Numbered from the stretch's first letter, positions 1 through 8,370 are shown. The stretch: 64,000 nucleotides of DNA from Lichenicola sp965198575 (GCF_965198575.1 NZ_OZ240671.1:2790001-2854000), one strand, 5' to 3'. The notes: generated by a model not told the origin, from the letters alone. Translations and numbers: made by a program.

Positions 1-242
1 GTTTTCCTTTCTACAGCACAGTGTGTGAGACGGCTGCGGGACAGTGGCCTTTTTCGCGTCACACCCGCAGGCCGCATCGCGCCCACCGCGCCGCGAGCTC
101 TCACATCTCGTAGCAGCAGCGTCAGCCAGGTGCGTGTCGTCGACATTCGGGGAGTTGCCGGATCGACACATCCGGACCGATGGCGACGGGCATCGCATAC
201 CACGCTCAATCGACTCGGTTCGGCCTGGCCCGGCCGTGTGGG

Positions 243-605
243 CTATGGCGCCTCGATCCCGAGTTCGATCCGTCGCTTCTTCGACAGGCCATTCGAGATG
301 ATGACGCGAGACTGGCGGATGTAGTCCCGAAGGTCCTCGTCCGACAGTCCGGGCCTTGCGAAATGCTGGATCCATTTCAGGCCGCGCGAGGCGAGGTAGG
401 GCGCCGGACGCAAGCCCGGTTGCGACCTCAGCATCTCGTATGCGATCTCGCTGACCTTGAACGTGAAGCTCGGCTCGTCGTCCGTGAAGCTGCCGATCGC
501 GAACACCTTGCCATCGACCTTCCAGACATGCGATCCGCCCCACTGGACCACATACGTGCTGGCGGGGAATGCCCCACAGAACACGTTGAATTCATTGCAA
601 TCCAT
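243..605 (-). CDS. MmcQ/YjbR family protein
   Basis: Small cytoplasmic protein of 120 residues that matches the MmcQ/YjbR (DUF419) family in length and layout. The N-terminal half ends in a strand with the pattern KVDGKVFAIGSF, and the C-terminal part carries the family's terminal segment with a Tyr-Leu-Ala-Ser followed by KWIQHF and then the DEDLRDYIRQS helix. Family members have a CyaY-like fold and are sometimes described as DNA-binding, but no biochemical role is established. The ATG at 605 has only a weak ribosome site. The gene lies 214 nt downstream of etfA on the same strand, and the gap shows no clear terminator, so co-transcription is possible but not shown. Confidence 0.85.
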   Translation of the reverse strand: MDCNEFNVFCGAFPASTYVVQWGGSHVWKVDGKVFAIGSFTDDEPSFTFKVSEIAYEMLRSQPGLRPAPYLASRGLKWIQHFARPGLSDEDLRDYIRQSRVIISNGLSKKRRIELGIEAP

Positions 606-819
606 ATCGTCTCAGGCAGCCCTTTGCAGACGTTCCGCACCTCGGACGAACGCGGCGGCCATCAGGGCTCAGCTCTTCCGCGTTCGCTGGCCATTCCCGC
701 CGCACGCGCGCCGATCACCTGACGATTGGCCACGCCGACGACCAGGGGCGGAGCTCCAGGCGCGCCAACCGTCACCCGCCGCATCGTTCAGGCCGCCGGT
801 CAAGCGCGCGAAGGGTGCC

Positions 820-1761
820 TCAGCCTGCCTTCTGGAGCTCCGCCGCGAGGTCCGGGACAGCGGTGAAGAGGTCGGCGACGAGGCCGTAATCGGCAACCTG
901 GAAGATCGGCGCGTCGGCATCCTTGTTGATCGCAACGATGACCTTGCTGTCCTTCATGCCGGCCAGATGCTGGATCGCGCCGGAAATCCCGATCGCCACA
1001 TACAGGTCCGGCGCCACGATCTTTCCGGTCTGGCCGACCTGGTAGTCGTTCGGCACGAAGCCCGCATCCACCGCCGCACGCGAGGCGCCGATTGCCGCAC
1101 CCAGGCTGTCGGCGATCGGATCCAGCAGCTTGAAGTTCTCGCCGTTCTGCATGCCGCGGCCACCCGAGATCACCACCCGCGCGGAGGCGAGCTCCGGGCG
1201 CTCGGATTTCGACAGCTCGGCCGAGACGAAGCGCGATACCGCCGGCGCCTGTGGAGCCTCACCAACGGCCTCGATCGCCGCCGTGCCACCCTCGGCCGGG
1301 GCCGGGTCGAAGTTGGCGGCGCGCACGGTGATCACCTTCTTTGCGTCCGACGAGCGCACCGTCGCCAGCGCGTTGCCGGCATAGATCGGCCGGACGAAGG
1401 TCTCGGCATCGACCACGGCGATGATCTCGCTGATCGGCTGCACGTCGAGCAGGGCGGCCACCCGCGGCATCACGTTCTTGCCGGTGGCCGTTGCCGGCGC
1501 CAGGAGGTGGTCGTAGCGGCCGGCCAGCGACACGATCAGTGCCGCCAGTGGCTCGGCGAGCGGGCGGGCGTACAGCTCACCGTCGGCCACCAGCACCGTC
1601 GACAGCCCGGGGATGGCAGAGGCGGCCTTGGTGATCGCGTCGATATCGTGCCCGACCACCAGGCCATGCACCTCACCCAGGCTCGAGGCGGCAGCGACGG
1701 CGGAACGCGAGGCCTGGACGATGTGGCCGTCGGCGTGATCGAGAAGAACGAGAGCGGTCAT
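820..1761 (-). CDS. etfA: Electron transfer flavoprotein alpha subunit
   Basis: Alpha subunit (313 residues, normal length) of the FAD-containing electron transfer flavoprotein, which takes electrons from acyl-CoA and related dehydrogenases and passes them to ETF-quinone oxidoreductase. The C-terminal FAD-binding domain is clear from about residue 195: SGGRGMQNGENF, then QVGQTGKIVAPDLYVAIGISGAIQH and the terminal VADLFTAVPDLAAEL. The ATG at 1761 was chosen because it begins the conserved MTALVLLDH and lies 2 nt after the etfB stop. A longer open frame upstream of it is only the antisense overrun of etfB. Together etfB and etfA form a coupled pair downstream of ETF-QO. Confidence 0.97.
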   Translation of the reverse strand: MTALVLLDHADGHIVQASRSAVAAASSLGEVHGLVVGHDIDAITKAASAIPGLSTVLVADGELYARPLAEPLAALIVSLAGRYDHLLAPATATGKNVMPRVAALLDVQPISEIIAVVDAETFVRPIYAGNALATVRSSDAKKVITVRAANFDPAPAEGGTAAIEAVGEAPQAPAVSRFVSAELSKSERPELASARVVISGGRGMQNGENFKLLDPIADSLGAAIGASRAAVDAGFVPNDYQVGQTGKIVAPDLYVAIGISGAIQHLAGMKDSKVIVAINKDADAPIFQVADYGLVADLFTAVPDLAAELQKAG

Positions 1762-1763
1762 GG

Positions 1764-2513
1764 TCAGATCACCTTGGCTTCGGTGCGCAGCTTGGCGACC
1801 AGTTCGGCCACCGATCCCACCGTCACGCCGCCCTTGCGCACCGGCGGCTCGGACACGTTGAGCGTGGTCAAACGCGGGCTGACATCGACGGCCAGATCGC
1901 CCGGCGCCAGCGTTTCGAGCGGCTTCTTGCGCGCCTTCATGATGTTGGGCAGCGAGGCGTAGCGCGGCTCGTTCAGGCGCAAATCGGTGGTGACGATCGC
2001 CGGCAGGGTGATGGCGATGGTCTCGAGCCCGCCATCCACCTCGCGGGTCACGGTGGCGGTGCCGTCCGCGATCTCGAGCCGGCTGGCGAAGGTGCCCTGC
2101 GCCCAACCGAGCAGACCGGCCAGCATCTGGCCGGTGGCGTTCATGTCGTCGTCGATCGCCTGCTTGCCCATCACCACCAGCTGCGGGGCCTCCCGCTCGA
2201 CCAGCGCCTTCAGGATCTTGGCCACCGCGAGTGGCTCGGGTGCCGCATCGGTCTGCACCAGGATCGCGCGGTCGGCGCCCATCGCCAGCGCGGTGCGCAG
2301 CGTCTCCTGGCATTGCGCCACGCCGATCGAGACCGCCACGATCTCGGTGGCGACGCCCTTCTCCTTGAGCCGCACCGCCTCCTCGATGGCGATCTCGTCG
2401 AACGGGTTCATCGACATCTTCACGCCGGCGAGTTCGACCCCGGAGCCGTCGGCTTTCACCCGCGGCTTCACGTTGTAGTCGATCACGCGCTTGACAGGGA
2501 CGAGCAGCTTCAT
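1764..2513 (-). CDS. etfB: Electron transfer flavoprotein beta subunit
   Basis: Beta subunit (249 residues) of electron transfer flavoprotein, which binds AMP and forms the docking face for partner dehydrogenases. The protein starts with the family signature MKLLVPVKRVIDYNVK. It carries the middle motif MGADRAILV and the recognition-loop region RLNEPRYASLPNIMKARKK near residue 185-205. The ATG at 2513 is preferred over a GTG at 2531 because it gives the canonical N terminus. The gene follows ETF-QO after 65 nt and precedes etfA by 2 nt, which points to joint expression of both subunits and their quinone reductase. Confidence 0.97.
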   Translation of the reverse strand: MKLLVPVKRVIDYNVKPRVKADGSGVELAGVKMSMNPFDEIAIEEAVRLKEKGVATEIVAVSIGVAQCQETLRTALAMGADRAILVQTDAAPEPLAVAKILKALVEREAPQLVVMGKQAIDDDMNATGQMLAGLLGWAQGTFASRLEIADGTATVTREVDGGLETIAITLPAIVTTDLRLNEPRYASLPNIMKARKKPLETLAPGDLAVDVSPRLTTLNVSEPPVRKGGVTVGSVAELVAKLRTEAKVI

Positions 2514-2578
2514 CGGTCCAGCTTCACTCACAGGAACAGCCGTTTCGGGCGGTCTGATTACAGGATTTCGGACGGGCT

Positions 2579-4207
2579 TTACATCCCGCCCGGATAGTTC
2601 GGGCCGCCACCGCCCTCCGGCGCCGACCAGTCGATGTTCTCGGTCGGATCCTTGATGTCGCAGGTTTTGCAGTGGACGCAGTTCTGCGCGTTGATCTGCA
2701 ACCGCGGGTTGGTGTCGGTATCCACCGCCTCATACACCCCGGCCGGGCAGTAGCGGCTCTCCGGCGAGCGGAACTCGTCCCAGTTGACGGTCTTCCAGCG
2801 CGCCGGATCCCGCAGCTTCAGATGCACCGGCTGGTCCTCCTCGTGGTTGGTGTTCGACAGGAACACCGAGGAGAGCTTGTCGAAGGTCAGGCGGCCGTCC
2901 GGCTTCGGATATACGATCGGATCGGATTTCACGGCACTATCCAGCACCTCGTGGTCGGCATGCGGATGCCGCAGCGTCCAGGGCGCCCGGCCGCGCAGCA
3001 GTACAGTGTCGATCGCCGAATACGCGAAGCCGCCGAGCTGGCCGTACTTGGCAAAGGCCGGCCTGACGTTGCGCACGTCGCGCAGCTCGCCCCAAAGCCA
3101 GCTCTCGCGCACCTTCCGGGTGAAGCTGACGGGCTCGGCCGGGCGACCATCCGCCAGCGCCTCGGCCACCGCTTCGGCGGCCAGCATTCCGGACTTCATT
3201 GCGGCGTGGGTGCCCTTGATCTTCGGCACGTTCAGGAAGCCGGCGGCGTCGCCGAGCAGCGCGCCGCCGGGGAAGGTCAGCCGCGGCACCGATTGCAGGC
3301 CGCCCTCGGACAGCGCCCGGGCGCCATACGAGATGCGCTTGCCCCCCTCCAGGTGCGGGCGCACTGCCTTGTGGGTCTTCAGCCGCTGCATCTCGTCGAA
3401 CGGCGACAGCCAGGTGTTGGCGTAGTCCAGCCCGACGACGAACCCGTACGACACCAGGTTGTCGCCGAAGTGGTACAGCCAGGAGCCGCCATAGGTGCGC
3501 CGGTCGAGCGGCCAGCCGAGCGTGTGCTGGATGAAGCCCGGACGGTGCTGCGACGCCGGCACCTCCCACAGCTCCTTGATGCCGAGCCCGTAGGTCTGCG
3601 GGTCGATGCCGCGCCGGAGGTCGAACCGCGCCATCAGCTGCTTGCTCAGCGATCCGCGGCAGCCCTCGGCAAACAATGTGTAAGGAGCGCGCAATTCCAT
3701 GCCGACCGCGTGGTTCGGGCCGGGCTCGCCGGACTTGCCGATGCCCATGTCGCCGGTTGCCACGCCGACGATGCGACCATCCTCCTCGAGCAGCTCGGCC
3801 GCCGAGAACCCCGGATAGATCTCGACGCCGAGCTCCTCCGCCTGGGTCGCCAGCCAGCGGCAGACGTTGCCCAGGCTGACGATGTAGTTGCCGTGATTGT
3901 TCATCTGCGGCGGCGTCGGCAGCCGGAACTGGCGGCGCTCGGTCAGATAGAGCATCTCGTCGTGGGTCGCCGGCGTGTCGAGCGGCGCACCCTTCTCGCG
4001 CCAGTCGGGGATCAGCTCGTCCAGCGCACGCGGCTCGATCACCGCGCCGGACAGGATGTGCGCGCCGATCTCGCTACCCTTCTCGAGCAGGCAGACCGCC
4101 GCATCCGGCGCCAGCTGCTTGACCCGGATCGCCGCCGCCAACCCGGCCGGGCCGCCACCCACCACGACGACGTCGAACTCCATCGCCTCGCGCACAGTCT
4201 CAGTCAT
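2579..4207 (-). CDS. Electron transfer flavoprotein-ubiquinone oxidoreductase
   Basis: Membrane-associated iron-sulfur flavoprotein (542 residues) that oxidises reduced ETF and reduces ubiquinone, feeding acyl-CoA and amino-acid-derived electrons into the respiratory chain. A dinucleotide-binding motif VVVGGGPAGLAAAIR lies at residues 14-28, followed by EKGSEIGAHILSGAV. The central region has GDAAGFLNVPKIKGTHAAMKSG. The C-terminal ferredoxin-like domain has Cys in the YCPAG segment and in NCVHCKTCDIKDP, the ligands of the [4Fe-4S] cluster. It lies 17 nt downstream of prpB and 65 nt upstream of etfB, so prpB, this gene, etfB and etfA look like one leftward unit. Confidence 0.97.
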   Translation of the reverse strand: MTETVREAMEFDVVVVGGGPAGLAAAIRVKQLAPDAAVCLLEKGSEIGAHILSGAVIEPRALDELIPDWREKGAPLDTPATHDEMLYLTERRQFRLPTPPQMNNHGNYIVSLGNVCRWLATQAEELGVEIYPGFSAAELLEEDGRIVGVATGDMGIGKSGEPGPNHAVGMELRAPYTLFAEGCRGSLSKQLMARFDLRRGIDPQTYGLGIKELWEVPASQHRPGFIQHTLGWPLDRRTYGGSWLYHFGDNLVSYGFVVGLDYANTWLSPFDEMQRLKTHKAVRPHLEGGKRISYGARALSEGGLQSVPRLTFPGGALLGDAAGFLNVPKIKGTHAAMKSGMLAAEAVAEALADGRPAEPVSFTRKVRESWLWGELRDVRNVRPAFAKYGQLGGFAYSAIDTVLLRGRAPWTLRHPHADHEVLDSAVKSDPIVYPKPDGRLTFDKLSSVFLSNTNHEEDQPVHLKLRDPARWKTVNWDEFRSPESRYCPAGVYEAVDTDTNPRLQINAQNCVHCKTCDIKDPTENIDWSAPEGGGGPNYPGGM

Positions 4208-4224
4208 GAACGCTGCCTGCTCCC

Positions 4225-5142
4225 TTACGAGATCGTGCCGGTCGGGATCACCGTCCGCACGATCGAGGCGTCCAGCGCCTCGTACTCTTCATAGTCGATC
4301 GTGTCGTAGAGCTCGGCACGGGTCTGCATCCGGTCAAGCATCGCATGCGTGCCGCCGTCGCGCCGGATCGCCTGGTACAGCTCCGACTGCGCCTTGTTGG
4401 CCACCCGGAGCGAGCTCACCGGCCAGATCACCATCGCGTAGCCGAACGACTCGAACTCCTGGGCGGTGAAGAACGGCGTGCGGCCGAACTCCGTCATGTT
4501 GGCCAGCAAGCGCACCCCCGGCATCCGGCGCGCGAACTCGCGGAACATGTCCGGCGTGGTCAGCGCCTCCGGGAAGATCGCGTCGGCGCCGGCCTGGATG
4601 TACAACTCGGCACGGGCGACGGCGCCGTCCATCCCCTCGGACGCCACGGCGTCCGTCCGGGCGATCACGAACAGGTGGCGACGCGCCTTGGCAGCCGCGG
4701 CCACCTTGGCGGCCATGTCCCCGGGCGTGGCCAGCTGCTTGTCGTTGAGGTGGCCGCATTTCTTTGGCAGCAGCTGGTCCTCGAGATGCACTGCCGCCGC
4801 CCCGGCCTCCTCGAAGCTGCGGACCATGTGCATGACGTTGAGCGCCTCGCCGTAGCCGGTATCGCCGTCCACCAGCACCGGCAGCCGGGACGCGCGCGCC
4901 ACCTGGCGGATGAAGAAGGCGACCTCGTCGACGGTGATGATGCCGAGATCCGGCAGCCCCATCGAGGCGCTCATCGCCGCACCCGACAGGTAGCAGGCCT
5001 CGAACCCTGCCGCCTTCGCCTGGAGAGCGGCCTGGCCGTTATGAGTCCCGGGGATCTGCAGGATGCCGGGTCGCGCAAGCACTTGGCGGAAGCGATCGCC
5101 GGCTGGCTCCTCGGGCATGTCGGCAGCGCGCAGATACGGCAT
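4225..5142 (-). CDS. prpB: Methylisocitrate lyase (PrpB-like)
   Basis: 305-residue member of the isocitrate lyase/PEP mutase superfamily that most resembles 2-methylisocitrate lyase, which splits methylisocitrate into pyruvate and succinate in the methylcitrate cycle of propionyl-CoA use. The catalytic loop KKCGH is at residues 127-131. Substrate and metal motifs YLSGAAMSAS, VDGDTGYGEA, HLEDQ and NMTEFGRTPFF are all present, as is the C-terminal MQTRAELYDTIDYEEYE. The ATG at 5142 is chosen for its strong GGGGAGG ribosome site 5 nt upstream. No prpC or prpD is in the window, so oxaloacetate decarboxylase-like or other superfamily activities cannot be excluded, although the KKCGH loop favours lyase activity. 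Confidence 0.85.
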   Translation of the reverse strand: MPYLRAADMPEEPAGDRFRQVLARPGILQIPGTHNGQAALQAKAAGFEACYLSGAAMSASMGLPDLGIITVDEVAFFIRQVARASRLPVLVDGDTGYGEALNVMHMVRSFEEAGAAAVHLEDQLLPKKCGHLNDKQLATPGDMAAKVAAAAKARRHLFVIARTDAVASEGMDGAVARAELYIQAGADAIFPEALTTPDMFREFARRMPGVRLLANMTEFGRTPFFTAQEFESFGYAMVIWPVSSLRVANKAQSELYQAIRRDGGTHAMLDRMQTRAELYDTIDYEEYEALDASIVRTVIPTGTIS

Positions 5143-5321
5143 CGGTCCTCCCCGGCGAGGCGGCGCGTTGCACAGGCAGCCAGCCGCAATTCCGGGGGTC
5201 AAACTAGGTCGGGCGTGCGCGAGCGGCAAACCGGCGGACTGGGCAAGGGCGGCTCCGGGCGTTTGGTTGCGTGCCGGAGGCTGCCCTATCGTGGCGACCG
5301 GCACGACGGGCGAGGGCGGGC

Positions 5322-6347
5322 ATGACTGTGAGCGACGCGGATGTCCTGGTCCGCAGGCAGGGCCGGATCGGCCGCATCACGCTGCAGCGGCCCAAGGCGA
5401 TCAATGCCCTGACGCTCGGCATGCTGCAGAGCGTCGCCGGCGCACTCGATGCCTGGGATGGCGACGCCGACATCCGTGCCGTGCTGATCGACGGTGCCGG
5501 CGAGCGCGGCTTCTGCGCCGGGGCCGACCTTCGGGCACTCGCCGACAGCATCAGGACCGGTGATCCCGGAGCCGCCGACCGCTTCATGGCCTTCGAGTAC
5601 CGGCTCAACGCCAGGATCGCCCACTATCCGAAGCCGTACGTCGCGCTGATGGACGGGGTGGTAATGGGTGGCGGCGTCGGGCTGTCGGCGCATGGCTCGG
5701 TGCGCATCGTCACCGAGCGGACCCGGCTCGCCATGCCCGAGGTCGGGATCGGCCTGCTGGCCGACGTCGGCGGGACCTATCTGCTGTCACGGACCCCGGG
5801 CGAGCTCGGAACCCACCTGGCGCTGACCGGCGAGAGCATCGAGGCCGCCGATGCGATGCTCTGCGGTTTGGCCGATCGGCACGTGGCCGCGGATCGTTTG
5901 CCGGCGCTGATCGACGCCCTGACGGCATGCGACGATGCGGCCGCTATCGAGGCCTGCGTCGCCGACCATGCCAGCCCGCCGGCTCCCGGTCGGCTCGCTG
6001 CATCGGCCGACTGGATCCTTGCCTGCCACGGCGCCGACGACGTGCCGGCGATCCTGGCAGCGCTGCGGAACCACCCCGATGCCGGCGCACAAGCCGCCGC
6101 GCGCCGGATCGCCGGCAACTGCCCGACGAGCCTGGCGGTGACGCTGCGGGCACTGCGGGACGGGAGGCGCCTTGGCCGCCTGGAGCCGTGCCTGGAGCAG
6201 GAATACCGCCTGGTGACCGGCCTCATGCGCCGGCCCGACTTCCTCGAAGGCATCCGTGCCGCGATTATCGACAAGGACCGTACCCCGTCATGGCAGCCGG
6301 CGGGACCGTACAGCTTCCCCGCGGTGGTGCCGGGGCTGTTCGACTGA
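5322..6347 (+). CDS. Enoyl-CoA hydratase/isomerase family protein, 3-hydroxyisobutyryl-CoA hydrolase-like
   Basis: 341-residue crotonase-fold protein. The long C-terminal extension and the segments GFCAGADLRAL (about residue 67), MDGVVMGGGVGLSAHGS (about 110) and AMPEVGIGLLADVGGTYLLSR (about 138) are typical of 3-hydroxyisobutyryl-CoA hydrolases of valine breakdown rather than of simple hydratases. The ATG at 5322 follows GAGGGCGGGC, and a longer frame begins at 5271. It is divergent from prpB with a 179-nt intergenic region. With ETF, ETF-QO and prpB nearby it suits branched-chain amino acid or propionate catabolism, but the exact substrate is inferred. Confidence 0.85.
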   Translation: MTVSDADVLVRRQGRIGRITLQRPKAINALTLGMLQSVAGALDAWDGDADIRAVLIDGAGERGFCAGADLRALADSIRTGDPGAADRFMAFEYRLNARIAHYPKPYVALMDGVVMGGGVGLSAHGSVRIVTERTRLAMPEVGIGLLADVGGTYLLSRTPGELGTHLALTGESIEAADAMLCGLADRHVAADRLPALIDALTACDDAAAIEACVADHASPPAPGRLAASADWILACHGADDVPAILAALRNHPDAGAQAAARRIAGNCPTSLAVTLRALRDGRRLGRLEPCLEQEYRLVTGLMRRPDFLEGIRAAIIDKDRTPSWQPAGPYSFPAVVPGLFD

Positions 6348-6689
6348 AATCCGTGTTGGCGTAACGCCGATGACCACCCTGACAGGAGGGCGCACGAGAC
6401 CGGGATGATCACATTCCAGCGGTTGCGGCCGTTGCGAAGGCTGAACCAGGCCGGCTGCGCAGAACCGTTCGAACGATCGACTGGAAGAGGCGGATCAGTC
6501 GATCGGCTCCCCGGCGGTCACCATGTGCCGGCGTCCGCAGAACGCAGGGATTCTCTATCGAAGGCCTCGGTCCGGGGTGAGCCTGCTGGGGCCGCCAAGA
6601 AACGAATACCGGGTCAGGGCGCCGGATCGACCAGAAGACCGACGGGCGAGGGATCGGTGGCGGATCCCGTGGGCGGACATGAAGGGAAA
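6348..6689. other. Non-coding stretch, no gene recognised
   Basis: About 340 nt between the crotonase gene and the GlsB-type gene. Open frames here read into antisense of neighbouring genes and have no recognisable protein. The only structure seen is a short GGCGT-A-ACGCC palindrome just after the crotonase stop and the hairpin annotated next to it at 6690-6720. Confidence 0.5.
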
Positions 6690-6720
6690 GCTGCCGCGGC
6701 CGTTGCGAGACCGCGGCAGC
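6690..6720 (-). terminator. Hairpin terminator candidate after the GlsB-type gene
   Basis: Perfect 10-bp inverted repeat, GCTGCCGCGG at 6690-6699 and CCGCGGCAGC at 6711-6720, with an 11-nt loop. It starts 5 nt beyond the stop codon of the GlsB-type gene, and on the minus strand it is followed by TTTCCCTT. The T run is interrupted, so intrinsic termination is likely but not certain. Confidence 0.65.
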
Positions 6721-6725
6721 AGCCA

Positions 6726-6986
6726 TTAGCGGATCGCGCGGCGACCGACGACGGCGTGGTAGAGCACCAGCACGATGACCGCACCGACGACGGCCACGAC
6801 CATGCTGTAGATGTTCAGGCCGGTGACCGGCGCCGCACCAAACGTCGAGAACAGGAAGCCGCCGACGAATGCGCCGACGATGCCGAGAATGATGTCGAGG
6901 ATCACGCCCTCGCCAGTCTTGTTGACGATCTTGCTGCCGATGAAGCCGGCAATGAGACCCAGGATCAGCCATGCGATGATGGACAT
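6726..6986 (-). CDS. GlsB/YeaQ/YmgE family stress membrane protein
   Basis: 86-residue inner-membrane protein of the transglycosylase-associated (GlsB/YeaQ/YmgE) family. Three hydrophobic segments fill the chain: residues 3-17, about 27-48 and about 58-79. The typical glycine pattern IAWLILGLIAGFIGSKIV and DIILGIVGAFVGGFLF is present, and the chain ends in a short basic tail RRAIR. Members of this family are commonly induced by general stress, but their molecular function is unknown. The ATG follows AAGGGCGGA. The gene sits beside DUF2382 and CsbD genes on the same strand, and a large hairpin lies between it and the DUF2382 gene, so it may have its own promoter or be expressed at a reduced level from theirs. 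Confidence 0.93.
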   Translation of the reverse strand: MSIIAWLILGLIAGFIGSKIVNKTGEGVILDIILGIVGAFVGGFLFSTFGAAPVTGLNIYSMVVAVVGAVIVLVLYHAVVGRRAIR

Positions 6987-7053
6987 GTGTTTCCGCCCTT
7001 GAGATGCCTGGACCGCCGCCGATCGGCAGGTCCTCGAGACAATAGTTGTTCAT

Positions 7054-7093
7054 CCGACGCCGACCGGCCCGCTGCGGGGTCGATCGGCGTCGG
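7054..7093 (-). terminator. Large GC hairpin between DUF2382 and GlsB-type genes
   Basis: Outer arms CCGACGCCGA (7054-7063) and TCGGCGTCGG (7084-7093) are exact complements, and an inner CCCGC-T-GCGGG (7068-7078) adds a second stem. It lies 46 nt beyond the DUF2382 stop. No T run follows on the minus strand, so it may stabilise or attenuate the transcript rather than end it. Confidence 0.45.
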
Positions 7094-7104
7094 CCTGCTC
7101 GCTA

Positions 7105-7129
7105 GACGTCGCCGCGACGTTGCGGTTCC
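7105..7129 (-). promoter_or_regulatory. Possible EcfG-type general stress promoter
   Basis: On the minus strand GGAAC (complement of 7125-7129) is followed after 16 nt by CGTC (complement of 7105-7108). Alphaproteobacterial EcfG promoters are described as GGAAC-N16/17-CGTT, so the -10 element differs in one base. It lies about 120 nt upstream of the GlsB-type start and upstream of the hairpin, which weakens the case. Confidence 0.25.
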
Positions 7130-7139
7130 GTCCCGAACC

Positions 7140-8006
7140 TTATCGGCCCGCCGTCCGGTCCTGGTCGATCTCGACCTCCTCGCGGCGAACCGTGTCGCGG
7201 ATCGTCTCGACGCGGTCGGTGGCGTCCTTGTGCACGACGACCTCCTCGACCACGTGCGCGGTCTTGCTGACCACGACCTCCTCGTCGGTCTCCGACATCT
7301 CGATCACCCGATCGGTGAATTCCGGAGCCGTGGCGGTGCGGCCGGTCACCGGGCGGCGCTCGATCGTCACGCGCTCGGAATGCAGCGTCACGTCCTGCTC
7401 GACCGGCGTCTCGACCACGAAACGACGCACCCGCGTGGTGCCGCGATCGACGGTCCGCTTGCCCACCGAGAGCTCTTCCTCGGAGAGCGGGATCACCGCC
7501 TCGCCACTGCCGTACACGCCGTCGCGGTCGGCTTCGCCGGCGTATGCGGTGTCGCGCGGGCTGCGGCCGGTCAGCGGCGCGAGACCAGGCTCGGCAAGTC
7601 CCGCAGTGTTCGGCAGGGTTACCGGCTGCAGGGTCGCCGCGGTGTCCGACGATGCGCGGCCGACGCCATATCCGGCGGCGCGCTCGTCGATGTCGATCGG
7701 GTTGTGCCGGTCGAGGATGTCGGTGACGCGGGCCACGTGTTCCACCGGCACCCGCACCGTGACGATGCTCGAGCCGCTCTCGATGCTGCGGTCATAGACG
7801 GTGGTGTCGTGATCAGGCTCGGTTCCGAACAGGCTGCTCCAGAAGCCGCGCTCCCGCGTCGGTGTGCCGGCACTGGGCGCGGTGCCGGCGTCGGCGCCAT
7901 GCCGTGCGATCGCATCGGGCAATACGCCGGCATCCTGCAGGTCGCGCACTGCGGCGTCGGCATGCGCCGGCGTGTCGTAGATCGCGACGATGGTTTCCTC
8001 GTTCAT
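7140..8006 (-). CDS. DUF2382 (YsnF/AvaK-type) stress protein
   Basis: 288-residue soluble acidic protein. The N-terminal region (residues 1-40, TIVAIYDTPAHADAAVRDLQDAGV) resembles a general-stress YflT/heat-induced type segment that monitors pairs of helices. The C-terminal 110 residues are a clear DUF2382 domain: VIPLSEEELSVGKRTVDRG, then RRFVVETPVEQDVTLHSERVTIERRPV and the charged VVVSKTAHVVEEVVVHKDATDRVETIRDTVRREEVEID. The ATG at 8006 gives this N terminus, and a longer frame upstream is antisense noise across the csbD gene. Function is unknown. Family members are stress-induced in many bacteria. It lies 47 nt downstream of the CsbD gene. Confidence 0.9.
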   Translation of the reverse strand: MNEETIVAIYDTPAHADAAVRDLQDAGVLPDAIARHGADAGTAPSAGTPTRERGFWSSLFGTEPDHDTTVYDRSIESGSSIVTVRVPVEHVARVTDILDRHNPIDIDERAAGYGVGRASSDTAATLQPVTLPNTAGLAEPGLAPLTGRSPRDTAYAGEADRDGVYGSGEAVIPLSEEELSVGKRTVDRGTTRVRRFVVETPVEQDVTLHSERVTIERRPVTGRTATAPEFTDRVIEMSETDEEVVVSKTAHVVEEVVVHKDATDRVETIRDTVRREEVEIDQDRTAGR

Positions 8007-8053
8007 TGGATGTGCTCCGTCTGGGTCTGGCTGATTGCGGTGTTGGTCCGGGA

Positions 8054-8236
8054 TCACTGCTTCAGGGTGTCGCGGACCGTGTCCTTGGCTCCGCCGACGG
8101 CGCTCTGGGCCTTGCCCGCCGCCTTGTCGGCAGTGCCCTCGGCCTGCGTCTTCTGGTCGCCGGTCAGCTTCCCGACAGCCTGCTTGACGGAGCCCTTCGC
8201 CTGGTTGGCGGCGCCCTTGATGCGATCGTTGTCCAT
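8054..8236 (-). CDS. CsbD family stress protein
   Basis: 60-residue hydrophilic protein with the full CsbD pattern: MDNDRIKGAANQAKGSVKQAVGKLTGD followed by the alanine, lysine and glycine-rich repeat ending in KDTVRDTLKQ. It is too small and charged to be an enzyme. CsbD proteins are strongly induced by general stress, and their mode of action is unknown. The start has an excellent GGAGGAAG ribosome site 4 nt upstream. It is the first gene of a likely csbD-DUF2382 pair, and a perfect palindrome lies in its leader at 8254-8267. Confidence 0.95.
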   Translation of the reverse strand: MDNDRIKGAANQAKGSVKQAVGKLTGDQKTQAEGTADKAAGKAQSAVGGAKDTVRDTLKQ

Positions 8237-8253
8237 GATCTTCCTCCGGTTGC

Positions 8254-8267
8254 CGGGCGATCGCCCG
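8254..8267. promoter_or_regulatory. Perfect 14-bp palindrome in the csbD leader
   Basis: CGGGCGATCGCCCG is fully self-complementary and lies 18 nt upstream of the CsbD start codon, just before the GGAGGAAG ribosome site. It could be an operator or an RNA hairpin that occludes the ribosome site. No regulator is known for it. Confidence 0.35.
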
Positions 8268-8370
8268 ATGCAGGAGGAAAACAGCCGGCCGGTCCGGTGG
8301 TTGTCGAAGCGGGTTCACCCGGCAATGCCCGGACTGGTGCCGGCGCACTACTCCGGCTGGCTCAGCAGGA

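Noticed and set aside
1..242. A partial gene at the left edge
   Set aside because: Open frames here are short and overlap on both strands without a recognisable protein; no claim can be supported.
457..1962. Plus-strand open frame of about 500 codons opposite etfA
   Set aside because: etfA is unambiguous on the minus strand and the plus-strand product is composition-biased.
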